From Hydrogenobacter sp. (GTDB lineage Bacteria; Aquificota; Aquificia; Aquificales; Aquificaceae), in assembly GCA_023255875.1 (NCBI GenBank), contig JAGDVY010000041.1, positions 1 through 35,093 of the forward strand: a DNA stretch of 35,093 bases, given 5' to 3'. The position numbers and the translations under genes are program-made. This document shows, piece by piece, positions 1 to 7,380 of the stretch; positions within the stretch are counted from its first letter, which is position 1, and each line of letters starts with the position of its first letter. The notes beneath the pieces are model-generated. The model had not been told where the DNA came from, did no database searches, and saw nothing but the letters and a program-made list of their open reading frames with translations.

Positions 1-42
1 GAGACTCTGACTGAGAAAGCTGATCTATGCGATCCAAAACCT

Positions 43-205
43 GTTTGTAAGCCCACTGTGTGGGATTGAAACTTGGATTTTTGCAGAAGGTGTGATGGTC
101 TCTCTGATGTTTGTAAGCCCACTGTGTGGGATTAAGACGGATGGTGGTAAATAGACGCTGGAGGCGTCCTATACTGTTTTTAAGCCCACTGTGTGGGATT
201 GAAAC
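43..205 (+). CRISPR. CRISPR array A, 3 repeats and 2 spacers
   Basis: Three 30-bp repeats lie at 43-72, 109-138 and 176-205. Spacers are 73-108 (36 bp) and 139-175 (37 bp). The repeat begins GTTTTTAAG (GTTTGTAAG in the first two copies), contains the imperfect palindrome CCCACTGTGTGGG and ends GGATTGAAAC, the 3' end typical of Cas6-processed type I-B/III repeats. The middle copy ends ATTAAGAC instead of ATTGAAAC. By repeat orientation the leader should lie to the left and the trailer at 206 onward. Positions 1-42 may be leader, since TGCGATCC at 28-35 is also found beside array B. No cas gene is in the window. Confidence 0.95.
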
Positions 206-301
206 CAATCCTAAACCTCACAAATGTACTTTCAAAGCTTGAGTAGGTAATATGTGCTTGATAGGTTTGCGGTGTTTAGCTTTTATGTCAATGTCCGGGA
301 T

Positions 302-330
302 TTTTCAAAAGCCCTCAGCTCTATTATAAT
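302..330 (+). promoter_or_regulatory. ylxP promoter
   Basis: A -35-like TTTTCA (302-307) is followed by a 17-bp spacer and a perfect TATAAT (325-330). The ATG is 14 nt further on, so the predicted leader is under 10 nt. The rest of 206-344, between the array and the gene, holds no gene that I can see. Confidence 0.7.
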
Positions 331-344
331 AATTAGGGGCAGGA

Positions 345-632
345 ATGTTCTTGGGTATACTCAAACTGGATCTCTTTTTTCCTGATAACCACTCTTTGAA
401 GGAAAAGAGGTACTATCTTAGGTCCATCAAAGATCGCTTAAAGTCAGGTTTTAATGTTTCTGTTGCAGAGGTGGATTACCATGACCTTTGGCAGAGGTCT
501 CAGTTAGCGGTGGTTTGTGTAGGTGCAGAAAAATCCATAGTAGAGGAGACCCTTTCAAAGGTGCGCAACTTTCTTGACAAAAACTATCCCGAATTCATAC
601 TGAGTATAGACTTAGAGTACATAAAGGTTTAA
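345..632 (+). CDS. ylxP: YlxP-like DUF503 protein
   Basis: A 95-residue protein of the DUF503/YlxP family. The N-terminal LGILKLDLFFPDNHSLKEKR and the central SVAEVDYHDLWQRSQLA are diagnostic of the family, and the length is normal. Family members are small ferredoxin-like-fold proteins often found near infB/rbfA in other bacteria, suggesting a ribosome-linked role, but the biochemical function is not established. Here the gene stands alone downstream of CRISPR array A, behind a good TATAAT promoter. The purine-rich AGGGGCAGGA just before the ATG could serve as ribosome binding site. The stop codon is one base from the stop of the convergent JAMM gene, leaving no room for a terminator. Confidence 0.88.
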   Translation: MFLGILKLDLFFPDNHSLKEKRYYLRSIKDRLKSGFNVSVAEVDYHDLWQRSQLAVVCVGAEKSIVEETLSKVRNFLDKNYPEFILSIDLEYIKV

Positions 633-633
633 G

Positions 634-1050
634 TCAGCCAAATATGAGTATTTGCTCTTCCCTAAACTTCCCGTCAATTAGCTCCCAAGATCTATAGGAC
701 ACCACCTTACCTTTGCTTACAGAGAGTATTATGTAAGACCAACCTTCAAAGGCTCTCTCTTCATCAAACTGCGATGGTCTATCTGGATGATCTGGATGCG
801 AGTGATAGACTCCCACTATCTCAAGTCCAAAGATCTTAGCCTTTTCCTCCGCCTTTAAATAGTCCTTGGGATGTATTTCGTATCTGTCGTTCTTTCTGTC
901 TTGGTTAGCATTGGGAGTTTCAAAAGCTCCAAAGACTGTTCTTATATCACCTTCTACCTTTCCCAAAAGGAGTCCGCATGTCTCGTATGGATAATCTCTT
1001 TCTGCTTGGGCTATGATCTTTTGCAAGGCTGATCCCTTTATCCTAAGCAT
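634..1050 (-). CDS. JAMM/MPN+ family metalloprotease
   Basis: A 138-residue single-domain Mov34/JAB1 (M67) protein. The zinc JAMM motif is complete: Glu23 (in YETCGLLLG), His83-Ser-His85, then seven residues to Ser93 and Asp96. An active isopeptidase or peptidase is therefore expected. Bacterial relatives include the CysO-cysteine hydrolase Mec and proteases that trim ubiquitin-like sulfur carriers (ThiS/MoaD type), but no such carrier is visible nearby. It starts 3 bp after the asd stop, on the same strand, so it is most likely cotranscribed with asd. Its substrate cannot be read from the sequence. Confidence 0.85.
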   Translation of the reverse strand: MLRIKGSALQKIIAQAERDYPYETCGLLLGKVEGDIRTVFGAFETPNANQDRKNDRYEIHPKDYLKAEEKAKIFGLEIVGVYHSHPDHPDRPSQFDEERAFEGWSYIILSVSKGKVVSYRSWELIDGKFREEQILIFG

Positions 1051-1053
1051 GTC

Positions 1054-2055
1054 TCACACCATAGCAAACTGCGTTAAAAGTTCTGCTATCTGTACCGCAT
1101 TTGTGGCTGCACCTTTGCGTATGTTATCCGCCACGATCCACATGGAAAGTCCCGGCTCAAAAACTAAGTCCTTCCTTATTCTTCCTACAAAGACCTCATC
1201 TCTTCCTGCAACTTCTAAGGGTGTGGGATAGTCTGGATGCAATACAACTCCCTTTGCCTTTGAGAGTATCTCTTTTGCCTCTTCAACGCTTAGCTCTCTC
1301 TTGAGCTTTACACTGACCGCCTCCGAGTGTCCGTAGAATACGGGAACTCTCACCGTAGTGGCAGAGACTTTTATCTCTGGATCGTGCATAATCTTGCGAG
1401 TTTCGTTTAGCATCTTCATCTCTTCCTTTGTGTAGCCGTTCTCTGTAAAAACATCTATCTGGGGCACCACATTGAAAGCTATACTTCTGGGTAAGTTTTT
1501 GGGTTGTGGTATGCTTCCATCTTGACACCAAGCTTTTACTTGATCTTCTAACTCCCTTATGGCTTTTGCACCAGCACCAGATACAGATTGATAGGTGGAA
1601 ACCACTATGGCTTCTATACCTGCAACGTCGTATATGGGCTTTAGGGCTACAACCATCTGTATAGTGGAGCAGTTAGGGTTAGCTATTATACCTTTGTGCT
1701 CCTTGACATCTTCAGGGTTTACCTCTGGAACTACTAAAGGTACATGGGGCTCAAGCCTCCATGCAGAAGAGTTGTCTATTACCACCGCTCCATCTGATAC
1801 AAATTTGGGTGCATACTCTTTACTTATGGAACTTCCAGCAGAAAAGAGCGCTATATCAATACCTTTAAAGTCTGTCCTTTTGTTAAGAGCCTGAACCTTT
1901 ATTTTCTCACCTTTGAAGGTCAAAAGCGTACCTTCTGACTTTTCTGAGGCAAAGAGCTCCAAGTGATCTACAGGAAAGTCCCTCTCCTCCAAGACCCTCA
2001 AAAAAGCCCTGCCTACCTCACCAGTGGCTCCCACTATAGCAACTCTGTATCCCAT
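1054..2055 (-). CDS. asd: aspartate-semialdehyde dehydrogenase
   Basis: A 333-residue NADPH-dependent enzyme that reduces aspartyl-phosphate to aspartate semialdehyde, the branch point to lysine/diaminopimelate, threonine and methionine. It shows the Rossmann motif GATGEVG (residues 9-15), the catalytic Cys129 in NPNCSTIQ, and the SVSGAGAKA and RVPVFYGHSEA motifs of the substrate site. Length is normal for the bacterial family. The ATG has no Shine-Dalgarno: a TATAAT box (2065-2070, minus strand) ends 9 nt upstream, suggesting an almost leaderless transcript. It shares a 48-bp intergenic region with divergent pncB and is followed after 3 bp by the JAMM protease gene. Confidence 0.96.
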   Translation of the reverse strand: MGYRVAIVGATGEVGRAFLRVLEERDFPVDHLELFASEKSEGTLLTFKGEKIKVQALNKRTDFKGIDIALFSAGSSISKEYAPKFVSDGAVVIDNSSAWRLEPHVPLVVPEVNPEDVKEHKGIIANPNCSTIQMVVALKPIYDVAGIEAIVVSTYQSVSGAGAKAIRELEDQVKAWCQDGSIPQPKNLPRSIAFNVVPQIDVFTENGYTKEEMKMLNETRKIMHDPEIKVSATTVRVPVFYGHSEAVSVKLKRELSVEEAKEILSKAKGVVLHPDYPTPLEVAGRDEVFVGRIRKDLVFEPGLSMWIVADNIRKGAATNAVQIAELLTQFAMV

Positions 2056-2060
2056 AGCTC

Positions 2061-2097
2061 TATAATTATATGGGAGTTAGCCTGCTTTTGCTATAAT
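2061..2097. promoter_or_regulatory. divergent asd / pncB promoters
   Basis: The 48 bp between the two starts contain TATAAT on the minus strand (2065-2070, 9 nt before the asd ATG) and TATAAT on the plus strand (2092-2097, 6 nt before the pncB ATG). Neither gene has a Shine-Dalgarno. The -35 elements are poor on both sides. Predicted start sites fall at or within a few bases of each ATG. Confidence 0.65.
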
Positions 2098-2103
2098 CTA
2101 ATT

Positions 2104-3369
2104 ATGTCCTCTACCGCTCTCATCACAGACCTATATCAGCTCACTATGGCTCAGGTTTATTTGGAGAACTCTAAACTGGGTAATGCGGTTTTTAGCCTCT
2201 TTGTTAGAAAGCTCCCACCAAACAGAAACTTTTTGGTCTCTTGCGGGCTTGAGACACTGCTTGAGTACATCCAAAAATTTAGGTTTGGTGATGAAGAACT
2301 AAGATACCTCAAAAGTCTTAACCTGTTTAAAGACAGCTTCCTTGATTACCTAAGGGAGTATAAATTTACCGGAAATATTTACGCGGTGCCGGAGGGAAGG
2401 ATAGTTTTTGAGAACGAACCCCTTGTGCAAGTGGAAGGTCCCCTGCCAGATGTCCAGATACTTGAGACTTTGGTCATAAACGTTATACATTTTCAAACAT
2501 TGATAGCTTCCAAAGCGGTAAGAAGTTATCTTGTTTCAAAAGGTAAAACTCTTATTGATTTTGGACTAAGAAGGGCTCACACGCCAGAGGCTGGACTTTA
2601 TGCTGCAAGAGCAAGCTACATAGCAGGTTTTGCAGGGACTTCTAATCTTCTTGCAGGTATAAAGTTTGGCATACCTGTTTTTGGTACTATGGCACACTCC
2701 TTTGTGATGGTGTTTGAAGAAGAGCTGTCAGCCTTTAGAGCTTTTGCAAAGTCTTTTCCAGAAAGAACCATACTGCTCATAGACACATACGACACTCTTG
2801 AAGGTGCAAAAAAGGCAGTCAAGCTCATGAAGGAAGGTGTAAAAGTGGTGGGAGTCAGATTAGATAGCGGAGATATACAGGAGCTCTCAAAAAAAGTCAG
2901 AGAAATCTTTGACAAAGAAGGCTTTAAAGATGTAAAGATAGTGGTAAGTGGAGGTGTTGATGAGTGGGACATACAAAGATGGCTCTCTGCAGGATGCCCC
3001 ATAGATGCCTTTGGTGTAGGCACCAAGTTTATAACCTCCCACGATGCGCCCTATCTGGACATAGCTTATAAGCTCGTTGAGTATGAAGGAAAACCCAAAT
3101 ACAAACTGAGCCCCGGAAAAGCCACCTTTCCCTACAAAAGGCAGATTATAAGACACTATGCGGGTGGAAAGATGGAGTATGATCGCGTAGTAAAATACAC
3201 AGAAGGTGGGCTTGTGGAACTGATAGTAGAACAAGGTACATTAAAAAAGAACCTTCCCACCTTACAGCAGATAAGAGAAACCCTGATGGAAGAGCTAAAT
3301 AGCTTACCTGAGCATCTTAAATCCCTTGAGAAGGCTCACTATCCTGTGATAGTGGAGCACAACTCTTAG
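2104..3369 (+). CDS. pncB: nicotinate phosphoribosyltransferase
   Basis: A 421-residue NAPRTase joining nicotinate and PRPP, with ATP, to nicotinate mononucleotide in NAD salvage. Family features are the N-terminal TDLYQLTMAQ, FGLRRAHTPEAG, the GTMAHSFVM segment carrying the likely phosphorylated histidine, and VRLDSGD. The start is placed at 2104 because the family begins at ...ALITDLYQLT; an upstream in-frame extension would run through the divergent promoter region. The TATAAT box ends 6 nt before this ATG and there is no Shine-Dalgarno, so translation is probably leaderless. The last 53 bp overlap the 3' end of the convergent ChaN-like gene. Confidence 0.95.
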   Translation: MSSTALITDLYQLTMAQVYLENSKLGNAVFSLFVRKLPPNRNFLVSCGLETLLEYIQKFRFGDEELRYLKSLNLFKDSFLDYLREYKFTGNIYAVPEGRIVFENEPLVQVEGPLPDVQILETLVINVIHFQTLIASKAVRSYLVSKGKTLIDFGLRRAHTPEAGLYAARASYIAGFAGTSNLLAGIKFGIPVFGTMAHSFVMVFEEELSAFRAFAKSFPERTILLIDTYDTLEGAKKAVKLMKEGVKVVGVRLDSGDIQELSKKVREIFDKEGFKDVKIVVSGGVDEWDIQRWLSAGCPIDAFGVGTKFITSHDAPYLDIAYKLVEYEGKPKYKLSPGKATFPYKRQIIRHYAGGKMEYDRVVKYTEGGLVELIVEQGTLKKNLPTLQQIRETLMEELNSLPEHLKSLEKAHYPVIVEHNS

Positions 3370-4075
3370 GTGTGAGAATTACTTGTCTTAGAGAAGGGTC
3401 TAATTTTTTTACCCTGTAGGGTATGCCCATATCCATCCTTCCTATGTGTCCTTTGCCTGCAAGCACTACCACTTTTGTGTTGGGATTTTCCTTTGCGATC
3501 CTAACTATAGCGTAAGCCATAACGTTGTCCCACAGGTTTTGAACCTCAAGAAAGGACTTTTGGTCCACCTTAGGATGAGATTTTAACACTTTGAGCAAGT
3601 CCTCCTTTTCTTCCTCTTTTTGTTCTATAAGGGGTTTGGGTATGATGGGACTTTCCACTTTTTGGATACCATAGAGTTTTACCTCCTGAAGAAGTTCAGA
3701 AGGTAGATTAAGGGCATAAAGCCTTATGCCTTTCTCTCTGGCAAACCTCCATATGGAAGAGTAAAGGGAAGGATCATATCCCCATCTTTTTCTGTACTGA
3801 GTTTTTTCAATCATCTCTTCTTCGGATATCTTTCCCTCTATGTAATCATCCAAATATTTCTGAAAGCTTTGTTGAAACATTTCCATACCTATGACAAATT
3901 TGTACCCTTTTGCCTGCATATATTTAATAACACTTAGCTGAAAGCGATGATCTTGATCTGAAGTATGCTCTTCAGGTATGTAAATAATGTCTGCTTCTTT
4001 TATAAGCTGTTCCAAATCTCTATTATCTCCTATAGAAAAAATCATTAATAGAAGCACTAAAAGCTTTAAAAGCAT
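3317..4075 (-). CDS. ChaN-like (DUF399) exported protein
   Basis: A 252-residue ChaN/DUF399 family protein. Visible family blocks are IPEEHTSDQDHRFQ near the N-terminus, GMEMFQ, RKRWGYD, ALNLPSELL and VVVLAGKGHIGR toward the C-terminus. The first ~15 residues are strongly hydrophobic, consistent with a signal peptide or anchor without an obvious lipobox. Characterised relatives bind haem at the outer membrane; whether this one does is unknown. A minus-strand TATAAT (4087-4092) ends 11 nt before the ATG, with no Shine-Dalgarno. The last 53 bp are antisense to the end of pncB. Confidence 0.8.
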   Translation of the reverse strand: MLLKLLVLLLMIFSIGDNRDLEQLIKEADIIYIPEEHTSDQDHRFQLSVIKYMQAKGYKFVIGMEMFQQSFQKYLDDYIEGKISEEEMIEKTQYRKRWGYDPSLYSSIWRFAREKGIRLYALNLPSELLQEVKLYGIQKVESPIIPKPLIEQKEEEKEDLLKVLKSHPKVDQKSFLEVQNLWDNVMAYAIVRIAKENPNTKVVVLAGKGHIGRMDMGIPYRVKKLDPSLRQVILTPKSCAPLSQDSEPSQGI

Positions 4076-4086
4076 GCTAAAATAGA

Positions 4087-4108
4087 ATTATAAATTTAGT
4101 AAAGGAGG
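4087..4108. promoter_or_regulatory. chaN -10 box and Shine-Dalgarno of the RHH gene
   Basis: The 39-bp divergent region carries a minus-strand TATAAT (4087-4092) for the ChaN-like gene. On the plus strand an AAAGGAGG Shine-Dalgarno (4101-4108) sits 6 nt before the ATG at 4115. A plus-strand TAAAAT at 4078-4083 is a possible -10 for the RHH-hisC pair. Confidence 0.6.
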
Positions 4109-4114
4109 AGTATA

Positions 4115-4372
4115 ATGGCAAGAAAAGGCAGAAAGAAAGGAGGACCAAGATACAAAAGAGTAGTGCTTTCACTTCCCAAAAGGCTTTATTATGTACTTAA
4201 CGGTATAGCTATGGGTGATGAGAGGAAGCTAAACAGGCTGATAAAGGGCATACTTGAAGACAAGCTTATGGAATCCACAGTTGCCGAGCTTGAACTTTAC
4301 CTTGGAAGATCAGAAGAAGAAGAAGAAGGAGAAGAAGGAGAAGAGAAGGAAGAGGAACAAGCTCAGTCGTGA
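4115..4372 (+). CDS. putative ribbon-helix-helix protein with acidic tail
   Basis: An 85-residue protein. The N-terminal dozen residues are very basic (ARKGRKKGGPRYKR). Then comes a segment with ribbon-helix-helix character: a short alternating strand (RVVLSLPKRL) followed by two helices (YYVLNGIAMGDERKLNR and LIKGILEDKL). The C-terminal ~20 residues are almost all Glu/Gly, encoded by a 46-nt uninterrupted purine tract (4312-4357). It has a strong Shine-Dalgarno. Its TGA overlaps the GTG start of hisC (GTGA), so the two are translationally coupled. A DNA- or RNA-binding regulator is the best guess; the RHH assignment is by eye only. Confidence 0.6.
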   Translation: MARKGRKKGGPRYKRVVLSLPKRLYYVLNGIAMGDERKLNRLIKGILEDKLMESTVAELELYLGRSEEEEEGEEGEEKEEEQAQS

Positions 4373-5424
4373 TAAGCGATAGAATAAAGAAGTTATCTCC
4401 TTACAAAACGGAAACTACACAAGCAAAGATTAGGCTCTCCTCCAACGAATTACCCTTATATCTACCTGAAGATGTGCGCATTAGGATAGCTAAGGAGGTA
4501 TCAAAAATTCCCATAAACAAGTATCCAGACCCAAACGCTACAGAGCTCAAAGAAGTCTTATCCGATCACCTAAAAGTGAAAGAAGAAAACATAGTTTTGG
4601 GAAATGGCTCTGATGAACTCATTTATTACCTTAGCGTAGCGGTAGGTGAGCCAAACAGGGGAGTGTTTTATCCTGTTCCTACCTTTCCCATGTATGAGAT
4701 ATCCGCAAAAGTTTTTGGAAGAGAGAGGGTAGAAGTGCCCTTAGATGAGAACATGGACATAGATTTGCCCTCATCCCTCAGCGCTATCAAGACACGCTCA
4801 CCTATACTTGCTTTCATATCGTATCCCAATAACCCAACGGGAAGGTGTTTTACTAAAAGCAAAATAGAAAGTATAAGACAAGAGGGACTTTTTACTGTAA
4901 TTGATGAGGCTTACTTTCACTTCTCCAAGAAAACTTTCTTAGAGGACGCTATAAAGAGAGAGGATACTGTAGTGCTCAGAACTCTCTCTAAAATAGGTAT
5001 GGCTGGATTAAGAGTGGGCATTCTTATAGCAAAAGAAGAGATCGCTCACGAAATAAACAAGATGAGACTACCCTTTAACATTACTTATCCCTCCCAAGTA
5101 ATAGCTCGCCTTATGCTCACTGAGTTCTATCCACTTATAGAAGAGTGCATAAATACGGTGATCAAAGAAAGAGATAGACTCATCAGAGAACTCTCTCAAA
5201 TGGAAGGTATAGAAGTTTTTCCGTCAGATGCCAATTTTATACTCTTTAGGTCAAGCTTTCCTGCGGAAAAACTTCACAAGGAGCTTTTGGTTAGGGGCGT
5301 TCTTGTCAGGAACGTATCATATCTTCCCAGATTGGAAAGATGCCTAAGAGTAAGCGTTGGTCTTCCAGAAGAAAACGATGCCTTCCTTGATGCCTTAGAG
5401 AGCTCTTTGAGGAGTCTCACTTAG
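4369..5424 (+). CDS. hisC: histidinol-phosphate aminotransferase
   Basis: A 351-residue class I/II PLP aminotransferase of histidine synthesis, converting imidazole-acetol phosphate to histidinol phosphate. Visible features are the N-terminal RLSSNELPL, LGNGSDELI, SYPNNPTG, the PLP lysine Lys208 in RTLSKIGMAGLRVG, and a C-terminal LRVSVG. The GTG start overlaps the stop of the preceding RHH gene by 4 nt, which fixes the start. No other his gene is in the window. The last 8 bp overlap the 3' end of the convergent GGDEF gene. Confidence 0.92.
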   Translation: MISDRIKKLSPYKTETTQAKIRLSSNELPLYLPEDVRIRIAKEVSKIPINKYPDPNATELKEVLSDHLKVKEENIVLGNGSDELIYYLSVAVGEPNRGVFYPVPTFPMYEISAKVFGRERVEVPLDENMDIDLPSSLSAIKTRSPILAFISYPNNPTGRCFTKSKIESIRQEGLFTVIDEAYFHFSKKTFLEDAIKREDTVVLRTLSKIGMAGLRVGILIAKEEIAHEINKMRLPFNITYPSQVIARLMLTEFYPLIEECINTVIKERDRLIRELSQMEGIEVFPSDANFILFRSSFPAEKLHKELLVRGVLVRNVSYLPRLERCLRVSVGLPEENDAFLDALESSLRSLT

Positions 5425-6136
5425 TTTTTTTATCATAAAGTTTCTTGTCTTCGTACATACGAGCACTGGCGATCTTTATAAGATCAATTACATTTCTACC
5501 ATCCTTGGGATATAGAGCGTATCCAATGTTAGCTTTTACTTGAATACCATCAACTTCAAATGTCAGTATACTTTTCAGTCTCTCTATGATTGCAGGTATG
5601 TTTTCTTCTCTTACATCTTTTAAGACCACAACGAACTCATCACCACCGTATCTTACAACAAAGTCGTCATGCCTTAAATGTTCTCTGAGTCTACGCCCTA
5701 CCTCTGCCAAAACCTCATCTCCTTTGGTATGACCGTAAGTGTCGTTGATACTTTTAAAATTATACATATCAATAAATAGTATGCAATAGCTTATACCAAA
5801 CCTTTCATAATTTTCAAGCTCTTTTTTTAAAACTTCTTCAAAAAACGTTCTGTTATTTACCTTTGTAAGTTCATCTAAATATGCTTTGCTCCTTAGCAAC
5901 CTTATGGTCTTATTTAAGGATATGCTATAAAAGAAAGCTATGGCAATGAGCAAGTAGCTGTAAAAGATCAAGAGGAGATTTAGATACTTCTCGTTTAAAA
6001 AACCAGCAACTGTTTGTAGCAAAAAGGATACACTAAACAGAGCGGAAAGCTTTTTTACAACGCTACTTTTAAAGCCAAGGGCAAAAGATGCAAAAAGCAC
6101 AGCAAAACCAAGTGCCAAGTATTGATCATATGTCAT
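5417..6136 (-). CDS. membrane GGDEF diguanylate cyclase
   Basis: A 239-residue protein. Residues ~6-72 are hydrophobic with two or three membrane segments; a GGDEF domain follows (~85-235). The signature is intact: GGDEF at 164-168, the metal-binding FIDMYNFKSINDTYGH block, and an RHDD inhibitory I-site (155-158) exactly five residues upstream of GGDEF. It should therefore make c-di-GMP with product inhibition. No separate sensory domain is present, so signalling would come from the membrane part. It is the last gene of the leftward cysS-trpS-PHP run and overlaps the 77-residue gene by 11 bp. A GAGG lies 6 nt before its ATG. Confidence 0.9.
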   Translation of the reverse strand: MTYDQYLALGFAVLFASFALGFKSSVVKKLSALFSVSFLLQTVAGFLNEKYLNLLLIFYSYLLIAIAFFYSISLNKTIRLLRSKAYLDELTKVNNRTFFEEVLKKELENYERFGISYCILFIDMYNFKSINDTYGHTKGDEVLAEVGRRLREHLRHDDFVVRYGGDEFVVVLKDVREENIPAIIERLKSILTFEVDGIQVKANIGYALYPKDGRNVIDLIKIASARMYEDKKLYDKKTK

Positions 6137-6359
6137 CTATATCCTCACCTCTCAAAAGTCTTTGTGCGTAATTTACAACCGCTAAGACCATAAACCACAG
6201 GGCGTGGTTATTTATATCGTTGAATTCCTCTTTTACATAAAGGTTTCCATCTGGCATTTTAACTACCTTTACATACTCAAAAGCCTTTTGTGCAAGGGCT
6301 TTGTTTCCCACCTTTTGTAGTACCTTTTCCTTTATTTCCTCAGGCAAGGGCATCTCCAT
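6126..6359 (-). CDS. unknown small protein in PHP/GGDEF operon
   Basis: A 77-residue protein that I do not recognise. The N-terminal half is charged and helical (LPEEIKEKVLQKVGNKALAQKAFEYV); a short strand-like turn follows (MPDGNLYVKEEF), then a more hydrophobic helix (HALWFMVLAVVNYAQRLLRG). There is no cysteine and no clear membrane span. It overlaps the PHP gene upstream by 20 bp and the GGDEF gene downstream by 11 bp, so it is tightly cotranslated with both. An alternative start two codons later (6353) is possible. Confidence 0.6.
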   Translation of the reverse strand: MEMPLPEEIKEKVLQKVGNKALAQKAFEYVKVVKMPDGNLYVKEEFNDINNHALWFMVLAVVNYAQRLLRGEDIDDI

Positions 6360-7380
6360 CTTTTCCTACCTCTAACGCAGTTATAAACATGGGCTTAAGT
6401 CCTAAATATAATCTTCCCACTTTTAAAAGATATCTGTAAGCGTAAACTACAAACACACCATCATTCAGCTCTGTGCTTACACAACTACCTTCAAAACAGT
6501 TCTTTTGTGTTCCTTCCACAAATACAATAGAGTTGTCGTAGGGAGTTTGAACAAAGAGCTTTTTACCTTCCTTCCACACCAAAGATGGTTTAGGTATGAA
6601 GGATATAATGGTAAGATTACTTTTTATTGCGGTAATAAGTTCCTTGACAGAAGCTATCTTTTCTTTAGACAAAAGGAAGTTTCTCATAAGCATAAAAGAG
6701 TGTCTGTAATGAGGGAACAAAAATCTCATCCCCACTTCCCTTATGTATATTTTAACATGGTGATCAAGTCCTCCTATGACAGGATTATTCCAGCCTTCTT
6801 TTAAATAAGCGCGAGCGTATTTTTCAATGTTTATAACTTTTCGCAAAAGGGATAGGGATCTTTCTTTGAGGATGGGAAAGGTAATCAGTGTGGGAAGCAA
6901 GTACAAAAAGAGTATGAATTTATTCTCAAGGAGAGCATCTTTTAGGTTTATTATCTCCAATAGGTAATCTTTATCTCTACTTAGCTTCCACCTGTACTTT
7001 TCTTTAAAGGGATGAGCTATGACTTTAAGGTCATCTATCTCTATTAGGTCTCCGAGGATCTTTCCTTTGTGATCTGTAATCTTTCTTTCAACACCTGCAA
7101 TCATCTTTTGCTCATCACAGAAATGTTTTATAGCGTCTGTGTCGTGATCTGTGATTATTGCATAATCTATGTCCTCAGAATACATACTCATCTTTATGTC
7201 TTCTGGCTTACCCAAAGAATCATAAGAGAACTGTGTGTGTATGTGAAACTCGTAAGAATACACATAAAAATCAGGAGGTTCAAAGAACTCTTTAGACCTT
7301 CTTGCTTTTACCCACTTGATAGGATACAGGTAAAGGAAGGCTAAGTAAGAAGCCAATAGTACAATAACAAACCATATCAT
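6340..7380 (-). CDS. membrane-anchored PHP-domain phosphoesterase-like protein
   Basis: A 346-residue protein with one N-terminal membrane helix (~1-20) followed by a PHP metallo-phosphoesterase domain. Metal-ligand candidates are all present: His46-x-His48 (FHIHTQFSYDS), Asp78-His79-Asp80 (ITDHDT), Glu98 (AGVE), His123 (VIAHP) and Asp206-His207 (GGLDHH). A hydrophobic stretch near 152-170 could be a second membrane contact. PHP proteins hydrolyse phosphate esters, often of nucleotides or sugars; the substrate here is unknown. The ATG overlaps the trpS stop (ATGA), and the downstream partners are a small unknown protein and a diguanylate cyclase. Confidence 0.75.
   Translation of the reverse strand: MIWFVIVLLASYLAFLYLYPIKWVKARRSKEFFEPPDFYVYSYEFHIHTQFSYDSLGKPEDIKMSMYSEDIDYAIITDHDTDAIKHFCDEQKMIAGVERKITDHKGKILGDLIEIDDLKVIAHPFKEKYRWKLSRDKDYLLEIINLKDALLENKFILFLYLLPTLITFPILKERSLSLLRKVINIEKYARAYLKEGWNNPVIGGLDHHVKIYIREVGMRFLFPHYRHSFMLMRNFLLSKEKIASVKELITAIKSNLTIISFIPKPSLVWKEGKKLFVQTPYDNSIVFVEGTQKNCFEGSCVSTELNDGVFVVYAYRYLLKVGRLYLGLKPMFITALEVGKDGDALA

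Noticed and set aside
1-5. GAGAC at the window edge as the end of an earlier CRISPR repeat
   Set aside because: The spacing (37 bp to the next repeat) fits, but only five bases are visible and one differs from GAAAC. The shared TGCGATCC near the first repeat favours leader sequence. Undecidable from the window.
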